Assembly: GCA_965247735.1 (NCBI GenBank)
Contig: CBDFHN010000001.1
Coordinates: 558,001 to 622,000, forward strand
Length of the DNA: 64,000 nucleotides
DNA from: JAOXRU01 sp965247735
GTDB taxonomy: Bacteria > Bacteroidota > Bacteroidia > Flavobacteriales > Flavobacteriaceae
Direction of reading: 5' to 3'
Shown here: in pieces, positions 46,937 through 55,405 of the stretch
Layout: the number at the start of each line of letters is the position of its first letter
Numbering within the stretch: the first letter of the stretch is position 1
The notes under the pieces: model-generated
What the model saw: the letters and a program-made list of their open reading frames with translations, nothing else
Database searches by the model: none
What the model was told of the DNA's origin: nothing
Made by a program: the position numbers and the translations under genes

Positions 46937-48447
46937 TGAAACATGTTTTTTATAGCCTTGTATTAGTCTTGTTTTTCTGTACTGTTACTTATGGACAGTT
47001 AAAAGTAGCATCTGTATTTACAGATCATATGATAGTGCAACGTAATAAACCTATTAGTTTTTATGGTACTGGTACCATTGGAGATGTAGTTACTGTTTCT
47101 TTTTTGAATGTTATAAAAAAGGTTACTGTTGCTAACGATGCTACTTGGATTGTGTCTTTTAAAAAAGAGAAAGCAAGTGCTATTGCTAAAACAGTTATTA
47201 TTACAAGTACTACGAGAAAAATAATTATTAATGATATACTTATAGGCGATCTGTGGTTATGTATTGGGCAATCTAATATGGAGTGGCCAATGCAAAAGGA
47301 AAAACATTATGAGCTAGAGAAAAAAATGCTGAATATGCCTATGCTTCGTTTTTATAATGCTAGCTATGCTGGTAAGGCAGTGTACAACAAGCCGTATTCA
47401 GATTCAATTTTAAAAATACTAGATACCGATAGTTTTTATAAGGCCAAATGGCAAGTTTCTGATACTAATACCATAAAACAGATGAGTGCTGTTGCTTACT
47501 ATTTTGGTAAAGAGATTATTTTAAGCGAAAATGTTCCAATAGGACTATTAAACCTAGCAATAGGCGGCTGTCCTATTGAATCTTTTATGGATGAAGAAGG
47601 ATTAAAAAAGGATATTATTTTTTCTAATAAGATAAAAGGAAATTGGTTGTATAATACAGCACTACCAGTATGGATTAGAGAACGAGGTAGGCAAAATTTA
47701 GAAACAATAACCCCAATATATAAAGATAATTATGGTCCTAACCATCCATATAAACCTGGTTTGGCATATAAAGCAGGAATTGTTCCTTTGTTTAAAACAC
47801 CAATAAAAGGGATACTCTGGTATCAAGGAGAAAGTAATGCCCAAGAGGCTGCTCGTGTTTTTGAGTATGGTGCTTTATTAAAAAAGATGATTAGAAATTA
47901 TAGAAAATCATGGAAACAACCTAAGCTGCCATTCTATTGGGTACAATTATCATCTATTGATAGCACTAGATATAAATCTCAATTTTGGCCTGAATTTAGA
48001 AATCAGCAACGGATGTTATTAGATAGTATTAAGTATGGTGGTATGGCTGTCTCTAGTGATATTGGAGCTAAACACAATGTGCACCCTACCAATAAAAGAG
48101 ATGTAGGAAAACGACTTGCATATTGGGCATTGCACAAAACATATAAAAAAGTTATAGTACCTTCTGGACCATTGCCATTAGAGGCTGTTTATAAAAAGGG
48201 AAGGATAATAATTTCTTTTAACTATGCTAGTACTGGTTTAAAAACATTAGATAACGAAAGGGTTAAAGGTTTTTCTTTAGATGGTAAAATTTCTTGTCTT
48301 GCGAGTATTAGAGCCAATACTATTGAAATTATAACAGAGATAAAACCAAAATATGTCTATTATGGGTGGAAGCCTTATTCTGATGGAAATATTATAAATA
48401 ATGAAGGTTTACCAACTTCAACTTTTAAGCTAGATGTATTGAATTGA
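46936..48447 (+). CDS. Sialate O-acetylesterase
   Basis: 503 residues from the ATG at 46936, which overlaps the last base of the upstream TGA; a GTG one codon earlier is also possible. Signal peptide (cleavage near TYG-Q). The sialate O-acetylesterase family is marked by I-G-Q-S-N-M-E-W-P-M (nucleophile Ser), L-W-Y-Q-G-E-S-N-A, and a C-terminal D-I-G-A-K-H-N-V-H-P catalytic Asp/His region. It removes O-acetyl groups that block sialidase or lyase. Last gene of the sialic acid operon; no clear terminator was found. Confidence 0.93.
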   Translation: MKHVFYSLVLVLFFCTVTYGQLKVASVFTDHMIVQRNKPISFYGTGTIGDVVTVSFLNVIKKVTVANDATWIVSFKKEKASAIAKTVIITSTTRKIIINDILIGDLWLCIGQSNMEWPMQKEKHYELEKKMLNMPMLRFYNASYAGKAVYNKPYSDSILKILDTDSFYKAKWQVSDTNTIKQMSAVAYYFGKEIILSENVPIGLLNLAIGGCPIESFMDEEGLKKDIIFSNKIKGNWLYNTALPVWIRERGRQNLETITPIYKDNYGPNHPYKPGLAYKAGIVPLFKTPIKGILWYQGESNAQEAARVFEYGALLKKMIRNYRKSWKQPKLPFYWVQLSSIDSTRYKSQFWPEFRNQQRMLLDSIKYGGMAVSSDIGAKHNVHPTNKRDVGKRLAYWALHKTYKKVIVPSGPLPLEAVYKKGRIIISFNYASTGLKTLDNERVKGFSLDGKISCLASIRANTIEIITEIKPKYVYYGWKPYSDGNIINNEGLPTSTFKLDVLN

Positions 48448-48838
48448 TAATTGATATGGAAAATTTAAATCTCAATGGTGAAATTGTTGTACTAGCAGAA
48501 TATCAGATTGAGTGGTTTTCTTTTGAAAATAGTATCGAGGGCTACTATGAAAGAAATGAGATTCAAGAATCAAGATGCAAGAAATAAGAAAATAGCGGCG
48601 TAAAATTAAAAGCAAACGCTAAGAAATAATGCTTAATGCCATTATTTTATTATGTTACAATAGCTAAATGTAAGATGGAGTAGTTTTCTAAGAAAACAGT
48701 ATCAAGAGCTATTATAGAAGCGATAAGAAGATAATAGGTAAGAAATGAGTATCAAGAGATAAGAACTAAAAAATAATACTTAAAACCTGATTTTATTGAT
48801 AAGGCAAATGCGATAACATAAAAACTAAATGACAATAG
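48448..48838. other. Gene-free stretch with a diverged direct repeat
   Basis: Two segments at 48504-48553 and 48671-48720 are alike at roughly three of four positions, each with a T-T-T-T-C-T/A-G-A-A-A-A-like inner inverted repeat and a G-T-A-T-C-x-A-G tail. No credible open frame; they mark the edge between the sialic acid locus and the accessory region. Confidence 0.45.
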
Positions 48839-49546
48839 CTAGGCTATGGAATTTAGTTTTATATAATGCTCGGATTTAGAACCAAACTGTGCTCTTACAA
48901 ACTGCTTTATCATTATATTTTGCTTAGCTAAGGTTTTAAATAAAGTTTGCCTTTTGGTAATAATAGGTTTTAACTTTGCAATTTCGCGTTCTGTTTTACT
49001 ATTTGTAGTTTCTATTTCTAATTGCAATGCTTTTAAAGCTGCAATAGTAATTTGAGTATTGGGTGGGTTGTATTCTTTTCCCAAACTTTCTAATGTAATA
49101 ATAATAGTACCTAAATCTGCCCATCGGCTACCAAATGTTCTTTCTATTTGACTAATAGTTTTAGTATTTATATCTGTTGGCAATGTTTTTCTTTTTTTAG
49201 ATGCTCCTCTAATATGGCGTACAAGCTTGCTAATACGGATATAATGTATATCATCTTTGCCTTTTAATGCACGTACAAACTTGCTAATGAGTGTTAGCCT
49301 TGTTGTTAAGGAATCAATTTTACCATCATAAAGGTTTTGCCTTTTATCGGTTAATTTTTTGGTAATAATTTCTTGTTTACTATGGTTATCCATGATAACA
49401 TTTGCTGATGCAATGTTTTTTAGAAATTCTGGCAGTCCAGCCATTTTAATTGGGGATATATACCCAGGTACTTCTTCTAAGTTTTCACTAAACTTTTTGA
49501 ATAATGCTAATTTACTAGCATAAGAATTCTTTGATTTTGATGACAT
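48839..49546 (-). CDS. Helical hypothetical protein
   Basis: 235 residues, not recognised. No signal peptide. Strongly helical and basic, with a probable coiled coil at about 170-205 (I-E-T-T-N-S-K-T-E-R-E-I-A-K-L-K). Two similar-looking halves are suggested by K-F-V-R-A-L-K-G-K-D-D-I-H-Y-I-R in the middle and K-Q-F-V-R-A-Q-F-G-S-K-S-E-H-Y-I-K at the end, so an internal duplication is likely. It is the only minus-strand gene between 41.3 and 64 kb. Confidence 0.6.
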   Translation of the reverse strand: MSSKSKNSYASKLALFKKFSENLEEVPGYISPIKMAGLPEFLKNIASANVIMDNHSKQEIITKKLTDKRQNLYDGKIDSLTTRLTLISKFVRALKGKDDIHYIRISKLVRHIRGASKKRKTLPTDINTKTISQIERTFGSRWADLGTIIITLESLGKEYNPPNTQITIAALKALQLEIETTNSKTEREIAKLKPIITKRQTLFKTLAKQNIMIKQFVRAQFGSKSEHYIKLNSIA

Positions 49547-49574
49547 AATTTTCTTTTTTTAAATTATTATGGTT

Positions 49575-49582
49575 CAAACTTA
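49575..49582 (-). promoter_or_regulatory. -7 box for the helical hypothetical gene
   Basis: On the minus strand TAAGTTTG matches TAnnTTTG, 29 bases upstream of the start codon. No clear -33 box. Confidence 0.3.
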
Positions 49583-49753
49583 AAACAATAATCTATATAA
49601 TTTGTAATAAAAACCCTACAAAGATGTGAAATGATACTATATTGTTGTGTATAATAGCTTTGTTGTGGTGTGTATTATTGATTATTAGGTAGTTATGCTT
49701 TAAGTGCTACACACATTTGGATTATTTGTAGATAGTTAAACAAATTTTCATCA

Positions 49754-49942
49754 ATGCAACTAAAAACATTGCCAATGATATTTATAATGTTAGCAATGCA
49801 ACTTGTAATATCGTTAATGCAATTAAAAACATTGGCAATGATACTTATAATGTTTGCAATGCAACTAAAAATGTTGGCAATGCTATTTATAATATCGGTA
49901 ATGCAACTAAAAATATTGACAATGCTATTTATACTATTGGCA
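49754..49942. repeat. 21-base tandem repeat array (minisatellite)
   Basis: Nine complete 21-base units and a partial tenth, each starting ATG and mostly ending GCA. Two unit types alternate: one begins ATGCAACTAAAA, the other ATGATATTTATA or ATGCTATTTATA, so the higher-order period is 42. Because 21 is a multiple of three the array is open in more than one frame. One frame from 49754 gives a 68-residue heptad repeat of hydrophobic residues starting with Met (M-Q-L-K-T-L-A, M-I-L-I-M-F-A). I do not call it a gene. Confidence 0.9.
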
Positions 49943-49960
49943 ATGATAGTTGTTGTATAG

Positions 49961-50257
49961 TATTAAATATACATATTATAATGCTGGTATTGTGGGTAAC
50001 CGCAATTGGTATTGATTTTTTTTATGGAGCTTTGGGATAAGATTGTAATATATAAAAGTGTATGGTTATGCGCTTATTATACGGGTAGCAATGTATAGTT
50101 ATAAATTGTGATAATTTTACTGAGTATTAACTGTATTGTGTTTATATTTGAGATATAAAGATAGTAGGCGTAAATGCGATGGTTTGTTTTTGCTGGTTGT
50201 TTTGTACCATAAGGACTGACCTTAGAGAGTAGAATAATTTAAAAGTGTAATTAAGAT
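49961..50257. other. Gap with no recognised feature
   Basis: AT-rich sequence between the tandem array and the membrane-protein gene. No open frame of note, hairpin or shared repeat was seen; it presumably includes the promoter of the following pair. Confidence 0.4.
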
Positions 50258-50695
50258 ATGGATAATAAAAATAGTTTTATTAGATGGCAAGGAATAACAA
50301 TCAATCAATTGGCTTTCACAACTAACTTGATTTTTACAATAACTATTGCTGTGATTGGATTTCTTGTATCAATAATTACAAAGGACTCTTTTGTTTTAAG
50401 TTGTGTAGAAAAGTACTTTTATACTATAGGATTTGCAGTTTTGATAATCTCATTTATAAGTGGTATTGTAATAAATCTTACTCGACTTTATGACTACAGA
50501 TTAACTGCAAAGACGGCAAGAGAAGAAGAAGAAGCTGACCCTAATTCTATAAAACTAGAAGCATTACGTTCAAGAACTAAAATACTTGGAAAAGCAACAT
50601 GGATAATATTATGGATACAGTTGATATCTTTTGGACTTGGCATTCTTTCATCTGTAATTACGTTTTTTATACATTACTCTGACAAGTTGATTTAA
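50258..50695 (+). CDS. Three-helix membrane protein paired with an HNH protein
   Basis: 145 residues, not recognised. Three hydrophobic helices at about 17-41, 52-74 and 112-137. Between the second and third lies a charged cytosolic segment (Y-D-Y-R-L-T-A-K-T-A-R-E-E-E-E-A-D). The stop is 4 bases before the ATG of the HNH gene, so they form a two-gene unit. Small membrane proteins next to nucleases are common in defence modules, where they act as pore-forming effectors or anchors; that role here is inference. Confidence 0.7.
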   Translation: MDNKNSFIRWQGITINQLAFTTNLIFTITIAVIGFLVSIITKDSFVLSCVEKYFYTIGFAVLIISFISGIVINLTRLYDYRLTAKTAREEEEADPNSIKLEALRSRTKILGKATWIILWIQLISFGLGILSSVITFFIHYSDKLI

Positions 50696-50699
50696 TCTA

Positions 50700-51836
50700 A
50701 TGAGAGATGAATTTTCAAATAAGACAAAAGAAACAATGGCGAAAAGGGTTGCTTGGCGTTGTTCTTTTCCTGGTTGTGGCAGGTTAACAATTGGTCCTGG
50801 ACATAAGGATTCTGCTGATGTTGTAAATTTGGGTGAAGCTGCACATATTAATGCTGCATCACCAAAGGGGCCAAGATTTGATGAAGCAATGGCTTCAGAA
50901 CAAAGGAAGTCTATTGATAATGGTATTTGGATGTGCCGCCATCATGCACGAATAATTGATAGTGATTACTTCAATTATTCATCTGCAACATTAAAACAAT
51001 GGAAAAGGCTTGCGGAAGAAGAAACTTACAGACTTTTAAAAGAACTAGAACGAGATGAAATTAAAAAACCAACAACATTAATTGCTATTGGACAAGAAAT
51101 CGTATTTGAAGGAATATGGAAAGCTGTTAATAATGGTAACTGGATTTTTGAAGTAGAGCAGTTTATTCTTGGAAATGAAAATAAACTTATTGATTTTAAT
51201 AATTCACAAAACAAAAACTTAGACAGATATATTGTCATTGAAACGCAGGGAGATGGTAGAGTAATCAAAGGGGAATTAAACTGGGAATTTGTTGATGGAA
51301 AATATCAGATTTCATTAAAAGTTGAGGAGAAGTCACCTAGAACAACACCTTATGGAATGAAAGATTTATCTCATCAATTTGAGATTGAAAATGGAGACTT
51401 AAAACTCGTTGAAGGTGAAGAATGTGCTAAACAGACAATTGTGCTTACTTTGAGCACAGACTTAGGAGACATGTGGTACTCTCCAACATTTGGCTCATTC
51501 TTTTCAGCTTATTATTGGGCTTTTAAAGATAATAAAGAATTATTGCTAAGACTTTTAAAACTCGAAATAACTAGATTGATTTCAATTCCACATCAAGATT
51601 CTTTTGACAAAGAAAAACGACCTCCTTTAGATTTTATTAATAGAGTTATAGACATTAGAATTGTGAATATTGAAATTGAGAATTATCAAATACCTATTCA
51701 ATTAAGACTTGAGTGGGGAGATGGAAAGTTATGGGAGGATGTAATAGGAATTTATATTAAACCAAAGGAAGAAATTACGGCACACAACAATGTATATAAA
51801 ACATTGGTAAGTTTTGTAAAAGATGGAACTATATAG
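50700..51836 (+). CDS. HNH endonuclease-like protein
   Basis: 378 residues. The N-terminal 120 residues hold an HNH-type fold: C-S-F-P-G-C-G-R zinc knuckle, G-E-A-A-H-I-N-A-A-S-P-K-G-P-R-F-D, then D-N-G-I-W-M-C-R-H-H-A-R-I-I-D and a closing W-K helix. This form of HNH occurs repeatedly in bacterial defence islands. The C-terminal 250 residues are a beta-rich domain I do not recognise, possibly a target-sensing domain. It is coupled to the membrane-protein gene by a 4-base gap. Confidence 0.75.
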   Translation: MRDEFSNKTKETMAKRVAWRCSFPGCGRLTIGPGHKDSADVVNLGEAAHINAASPKGPRFDEAMASEQRKSIDNGIWMCRHHARIIDSDYFNYSSATLKQWKRLAEEETYRLLKELERDEIKKPTTLIAIGQEIVFEGIWKAVNNGNWIFEVEQFILGNENKLIDFNNSQNKNLDRYIVIETQGDGRVIKGELNWEFVDGKYQISLKVEEKSPRTTPYGMKDLSHQFEIENGDLKLVEGEECAKQTIVLTLSTDLGDMWYSPTFGSFFSAYYWAFKDNKELLLRLLKLEITRLISIPHQDSFDKEKRPPLDFINRVIDIRIVNIEIENYQIPIQLRLEWGDGKLWEDVIGIYIKPKEEITAHNNVYKTLVSFVKDGTI

Positions 51837-51907
51837 CTTGGTTCAAACTTATTACGAATTGACAAACAATTGCAACGCAATGCAAACGTTTCATGTACTT
51901 ACCGTCC

Positions 51908-51920
51908 GTTATACAATATT
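51908..51920 (+). repeat. Left arm of inverted repeat bracketing a cassette-like gene
   Basis: GTTATACAATATT, the exact reverse complement of 52891-52903. The pair encloses the YD-repeat-like gene 51936-52892. Confidence 0.7.
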
Positions 51921-51935
51921 AAAAAAAATACAGTA

Positions 51936-52892
51936 ATGAATAAGAAATCAATATTTGTTCTTTTATTATTATTAAGTTATTTCAACGTTTTTTCTCAGCA
52001 GACAGATGTCGATATTAAAAATGCTACTCCTAATTATGGATTAAAGAATACTAACCTATTTCATTATAAATTGACAGATAAGGTTAAAGTTCTGAAAAAT
52101 TTAGTGCATGAACCTATTGAGAAATTTGGAGAAATATCGAAGGGTAAAATAGTTGAACCTTTATTTGGAAGTCATGAAGATAACTTTAAATTAGAGTTTA
52201 ATGAAATCGGTTTATTAACTCAATACATTCGGTTTAATGAAAGTGGAGCTAGAAGTTATTTTACAGAATTTATATATAATTCAAAAAACAATAAAAAAGA
52301 AATAAAACGCACGAATTCGAAGGACATTATAACTCTTTTACAAAAATTTGAGCATAATAGATCAAATCAAATAATTACTGAATATAATCAATATTGGGAA
52401 AAAGATGAATCAAGAATTAAATACGAATACAATACTAATTATCAATTAATTCATAAAACAATTGATAATGGATTAAACAACACTGACTACAATTTTAAAT
52501 ACTCATATAAAAATAATAGAATATCGGAAATTTTGTTAAAAACAGGAAACGGGAAATTTGAATCTCTCGAAAAAATCTCTTTTTCAGGAAAAAACATATC
52601 CGAAATTCAAGAACTGGATCAAAAAGGGGAATTAATAAAAATTGTTAAATTTAAATTTGACAATAGAAATAATCTTATTTATAAATCAGTCACCAATAAA
52701 GATGAAAAAGAACCTGCTGAAACATTTTTCCAATTTAATAAATATAATCATTTGACAATAAAAAAACAAAAAAATTTTAAAATAAAATTCGTTTATAAAT
52801 ATGATAAAAAATTTAATTGGATTTCAAAAATTAAATATGTTAATGGAATTGCTAAATATGTAATCAATCGAGAAATTGAATATTATAAATAA
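51936..52892 (+). CDS. Secreted YD-repeat-like protein, paralogue 1
   Basis: 318 residues from the ATG at 51936, where the signal peptide M-N-K-K-S-I-F-V-L-L begins (cleavage near VFS-Q); upstream codons belong to intergenic sequence. The mature part is a series of short strands with Y-x-Y-x-x-x-N-x-x and Y-K-Y-D-K-K-F-N-W-I patterns, reminiscent of RHS/YD repeats, ending R-E-I-E-Y-Y-K. The C-terminal 40 residues match the protein at 53602. Bracketed by a perfect 13-base inverted repeat. Function unknown. Confidence 0.65.
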   Translation: MNKKSIFVLLLLLSYFNVFSQQTDVDIKNATPNYGLKNTNLFHYKLTDKVKVLKNLVHEPIEKFGEISKGKIVEPLFGSHEDNFKLEFNEIGLLTQYIRFNESGARSYFTEFIYNSKNNKKEIKRTNSKDIITLLQKFEHNRSNQIITEYNQYWEKDESRIKYEYNTNYQLIHKTIDNGLNNTDYNFKYSYKNNRISEILLKTGNGKFESLEKISFSGKNISEIQELDQKGELIKIVKFKFDNRNNLIYKSVTNKDEKEPAETFFQFNKYNHLTIKKQKNFKIKFVYKYDKKFNWISKIKYVNGIAKYVINREIEYYK

Positions 52893-52903
52893 TATTGTAT
52901 AAC
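52891..52903 (+). repeat. Right arm of inverted repeat bracketing a cassette-like gene
   Basis: AATATTGTATAAC starts inside the stop codon at 52890-52892 and pairs perfectly with 51908-51920. TATAAC at its end also pairs with GTTATA at 52972-52977, forming an imperfect palindrome of about 80 bases. Confidence 0.7.
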
Positions 52904-53601
52904 AATATATAAAAACAATAAGGGTTAATCGCTAAACTCCAGCTGCCGCTAGCTTGTAGCTAGTGACCCCCGTTATATGGTATACATAAATTTTCAGATA
53001 GCTTAGATATGTCACCCAAAGTAAAGGCAGAATTGTATTCTCTGCCAATTATGAGAAAGCAAGCTATACTAAAGAACATTGAATAGTTACAGCTTATAAA
53101 TCTGCTACAGCAGGATTGTTGTACTTAATTTGAGAAACGATTAACATTTTAAAGAAATCTAAAAAACATCTGATTCAATTTTTGATAGTTTAGATATATT
53201 ATCTGGAACTATTGAAGGACTGATGTTTGGAATTCCATATATGATTATGACTTCAATTGGAACTTTGATTAAGGTAATATTTTTAAACATTATCTAATTA
53301 TTAACATTTAATCAACTGATTAAAGTTAATGATTTATGGAACAAGAAATATTTAATGATGAACCTTGTAAATCCTTGGAATTGTGTAATAACGATTCTTT
53401 TTATTATTATTCTTATGAATGTAATGTGAAAACCCAAATAGCTTAGATATGTCCCCAGCTACAAGCTAGCGGGGTTTATAGAAGAAATGATAAAAGCAAA
53501 ATATTTATATTTAGCTAAGTAATAAACCGAAACGAATATGCTTACTAATTGCCCAACTTACCATATATTTAACGTTAGCAAATATTAAGACCAAAACACT
53601 A
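52904..53601. other. Repeat-rich gap between two paralogues
   Basis: About 700 bases without a gene. It holds an attC-like imperfect palindrome (52898-52977), a family-1 repeat (53001-53114), and a 16-base inverted repeat whose arms lie 500 bases apart (52946-52961 and 53457-53472, CCGCTAGCTTGTAGCT and its complement). A second short copy of the G-C-T-T-A-G-A-T-A-T-G-T-C motif precedes the right arm. Short broken frames between them may be gene remnants. Confidence 0.6.
53001..53114 (+). repeat. Family-1 structured repeat, copy 1
   Basis: Shares with copies at 54677, 56881, 59123, 59867 and 61381 the leading G-A-T-A-T-G, a central palindrome (here GGCAGAAT..ATTCTCTGCC) followed by CCAAT and, in the first three copies, G-A-A-A-G-C-A-A-G and T-A-A-A-G-A-A-C. 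Confidence 0.6.
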
Positions 53602-54540
53602 ATGAAAAAACAATATTTTATAATCATTATGATTCTTTTTATTCAATCTTCTTGGGAATCAAAAGCACAGAAAGTATCTCAAGAAAACAAGGTTATAAAT
53701 GTACAGGACACCATTGCAAATACTAAAATAAGAGCAACTAAAGAAACTTGGACTAAACATAATGAATTAGATAGGCTGATATACGAAGAATATAATTCAC
53801 AAAACAAAAAAACAAGTTATAAGGAACTTGATAAAGATAACGATCAAATCCTTAGAAGATCATATAAATACGGTAACAAAGGATTGTTAATACTTGTAGA
53901 ATTTTATAATTCAAATAATGAATTACAATATAAAACTGAAATTATCTATGATACCAACGATTTTATAACTCAAAAGAGAATTTATTCAAATTATAGCAAA
54001 ACAATTTCAAACAGAGAACTTTACATTTATTATAATGACTTATTGATAGAAATAAGACATTTAGATAAAAGTAGTAATGTATATGCAAATGATGTTTTTA
54101 AATACAATGAATTGAAACAAAAGATACAAGAAATTAACATCGAAAAAAACTCAATTGTTTCAAAATATCAATACGAATACAACAAACAAAATTTGATATC
54201 AAAAAAATCTGAATTTAAAAAAATCATAAATAATAAAAGTGATAATAAAGAAACGATTTTGGACGAAGATGGATATGAAATAATAGAGGTTCTTGACAAA
54301 GACAAATCTTCTAAAAACAAAACGAAAGAATGGAAAGAAGAAGAATTGTACTCTTTTGAAAGTTTTAGTTATGACAATAACAATAATATTATAATTAGTA
54401 AAACTGAAGGAAAGAGTAATTATAATGGAATTGTTAAAACCTCTTATGAATATGATAAAAATAATAATTGGATTAAAAGAATTATATTTAGGTATAATAA
54501 AATTTGGAGAGTAGATACAAGAGAAATTGAATATCAATAA
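53602..54540 (+). CDS. Secreted YD-repeat-like protein, paralogue 2
   Basis: 312 residues with a signal peptide (cleavage near SKA-Q). Repeated strands with Y-x-Y-N and Y-E-Y-D-K-N-N-N-W-I patterns, ending V-D-T-R-E-I-E-Y. It matches the C-terminus of the protein at 51936 and has the same YD-like design, so the two are diverged paralogues. TTAGCAAA at 53575-53582 upstream and TTTGCTAA at 54543-54550, just after the stop, form an inverted pair as at the first paralogue. Function unknown. Confidence 0.65.
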   Translation: MKKQYFIIIMILFIQSSWESKAQKVSQENKVINVQDTIANTKIRATKETWTKHNELDRLIYEEYNSQNKKTSYKELDKDNDQILRRSYKYGNKGLLILVEFYNSNNELQYKTEIIYDTNDFITQKRIYSNYSKTISNRELYIYYNDLLIEIRHLDKSSNVYANDVFKYNELKQKIQEINIEKNSIVSKYQYEYNKQNLISKKSEFKKIINNKSDNKETILDEDGYEIIEVLDKDKSSKNKTKEWKEEELYSFESFSYDNNNNIIISKTEGKSNYNGIVKTSYEYDKNNNWIKRIIFRYNKIWRVDTREIEYQ

Positions 54541-54676
54541 CGTTTGCTAATAACTAAGAATATGGCGCGCCGATAGGCTAGCGCTATATGACTTGTTGAC
54601 AGATTCGGGTTTATAGATAAGGAGGGATTTGAGAAGTTTACCTAGACCTTGGCAAGGAAGAAGGTGGTTGTTATCG

Positions 54677-54788
54677 AGATGGCTTAGATATGTCATCTAA
54701 ATGTTAACGCGGAATTGTATTCCGTGTCAATAATGAGTAAGCAAGTTATATTAAAGAACATTAAATAGTCCTAGATTGCAAATCTGAG
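54677..54788 (+). repeat. Family-1 structured repeat, copy 2
   Basis: Central palindrome CGGAATTGTATTCCG followed by T-A-A-T-G-A-G-T-A-A-G-C-A-A-G. Compare the CAGAAT/ATTCTG variant in copy 1: the arms have changed in step. It ends about 40 bases before the next gene. Confidence 0.6.
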
Positions 54789-54827
54789 CCAACAACATGA
54801 CGACGTTTGTGATAAATAAAACTAAAT

Positions 54828-55034
54828 ATGGAAATATTCAAAAAATGGTGGGTGAGATTATTAATCAGTTTATTCTTATTGGGAATTTTATCTGAAGTAT
54901 TCAGCATTACCACAGGAAAAGTAATACATCCAATTATTACACTTGGTTTGTTCATTGTATTATACATTGGATCTAGTATTGTTTACGGTTTTCATTTGAG
55001 AAAGAAAGATAAAATGAATCGAAATGACTCATAA
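54828..55034 (+). CDS. Small two-helix membrane protein
   Basis: 68 residues with two hydrophobic helices (about 9-26 and 33-55) and a basic, charged C-terminus (R-K-K-D-K-M-N-R). Not recognised. It has an ATG start and lies between two repeat elements like the other modules of this region. Size and lack of a family make the call moderate. Confidence 0.5.
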   Translation: MEIFKKWWVRLLISLFLLGILSEVFSITTGKVIHPIITLGLFIVLYIGSSIVYGFHLRKKDKMNRNDS

Positions 55035-55158
55035 CCTAATAGCCTTTTAGTTTTCATTTAAGCAAAGTAGTAATCTATTCGCTTTTTATTTGTTAAGTTA
55101 GGTGCTTAATAAGTTAACTAATCAATACACAGATACATTAGCTATAATTTGAGTACTC

Positions 55159-55296
55159 ATGGAAAACAATAAATTAAGTGATATAGAAAAACATAGTGCT
55201 GGAGCTATTATTTCTCATAATGGTAGATTACCAGATGGTGTTGATATGTCATCCTACTGGCGCTCGTTTAAGCAAAGCAATAACGAGTGCTATTAA
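55159..55296 (+). pseudogene. Short open frame running into a repeat, likely a remnant
   Basis: ATG at 55159 gives 45 codons: a soluble-looking N-terminus (M-E-N-N-K-L-S-D-I-E-K) then L-P-D-G-V-D-M-S, after which the frame enters the inverted-repeat element at 55257 and stops. The P-D-G-x-D-M codons are the leading bases of family-1 repeats, so the C-terminus is repeat sequence. Probably the 5' end of a gene interrupted by the element. Confidence 0.35.
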
Positions 55297-55366
55297 TTAA
55301 CAAAGCATATGAAAGCTGGTAAACAGTAAAATAATATAATAGGAACTCGTTGCAAACGAGCACCAG
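55257..55366. repeat. Family-2 inverted-repeat element, copy A
   Basis: 110 bases with terminal arms CTGGCGCTCGTTT (55257-55269) and AAACGAGCACCAG (55354-55366), pairing over 13 positions with one mismatch. The interior shares T-A-A-G-C-A-A-A-G-C and T-T-A-A-T-T-A-A-C-A-A-A-G with copy B. MITE-like size and layout. Confidence 0.75.
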
Positions 55367-55405
55367 AATAGTATGCTAAACATTAGCTTTAATAAAGATA
55401 TAGTA

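Noticed and set aside
49754..49942. The 21-base array as a CRISPR
   Set aside because: Units are contiguous with no unique spacers, and no cas gene is near.
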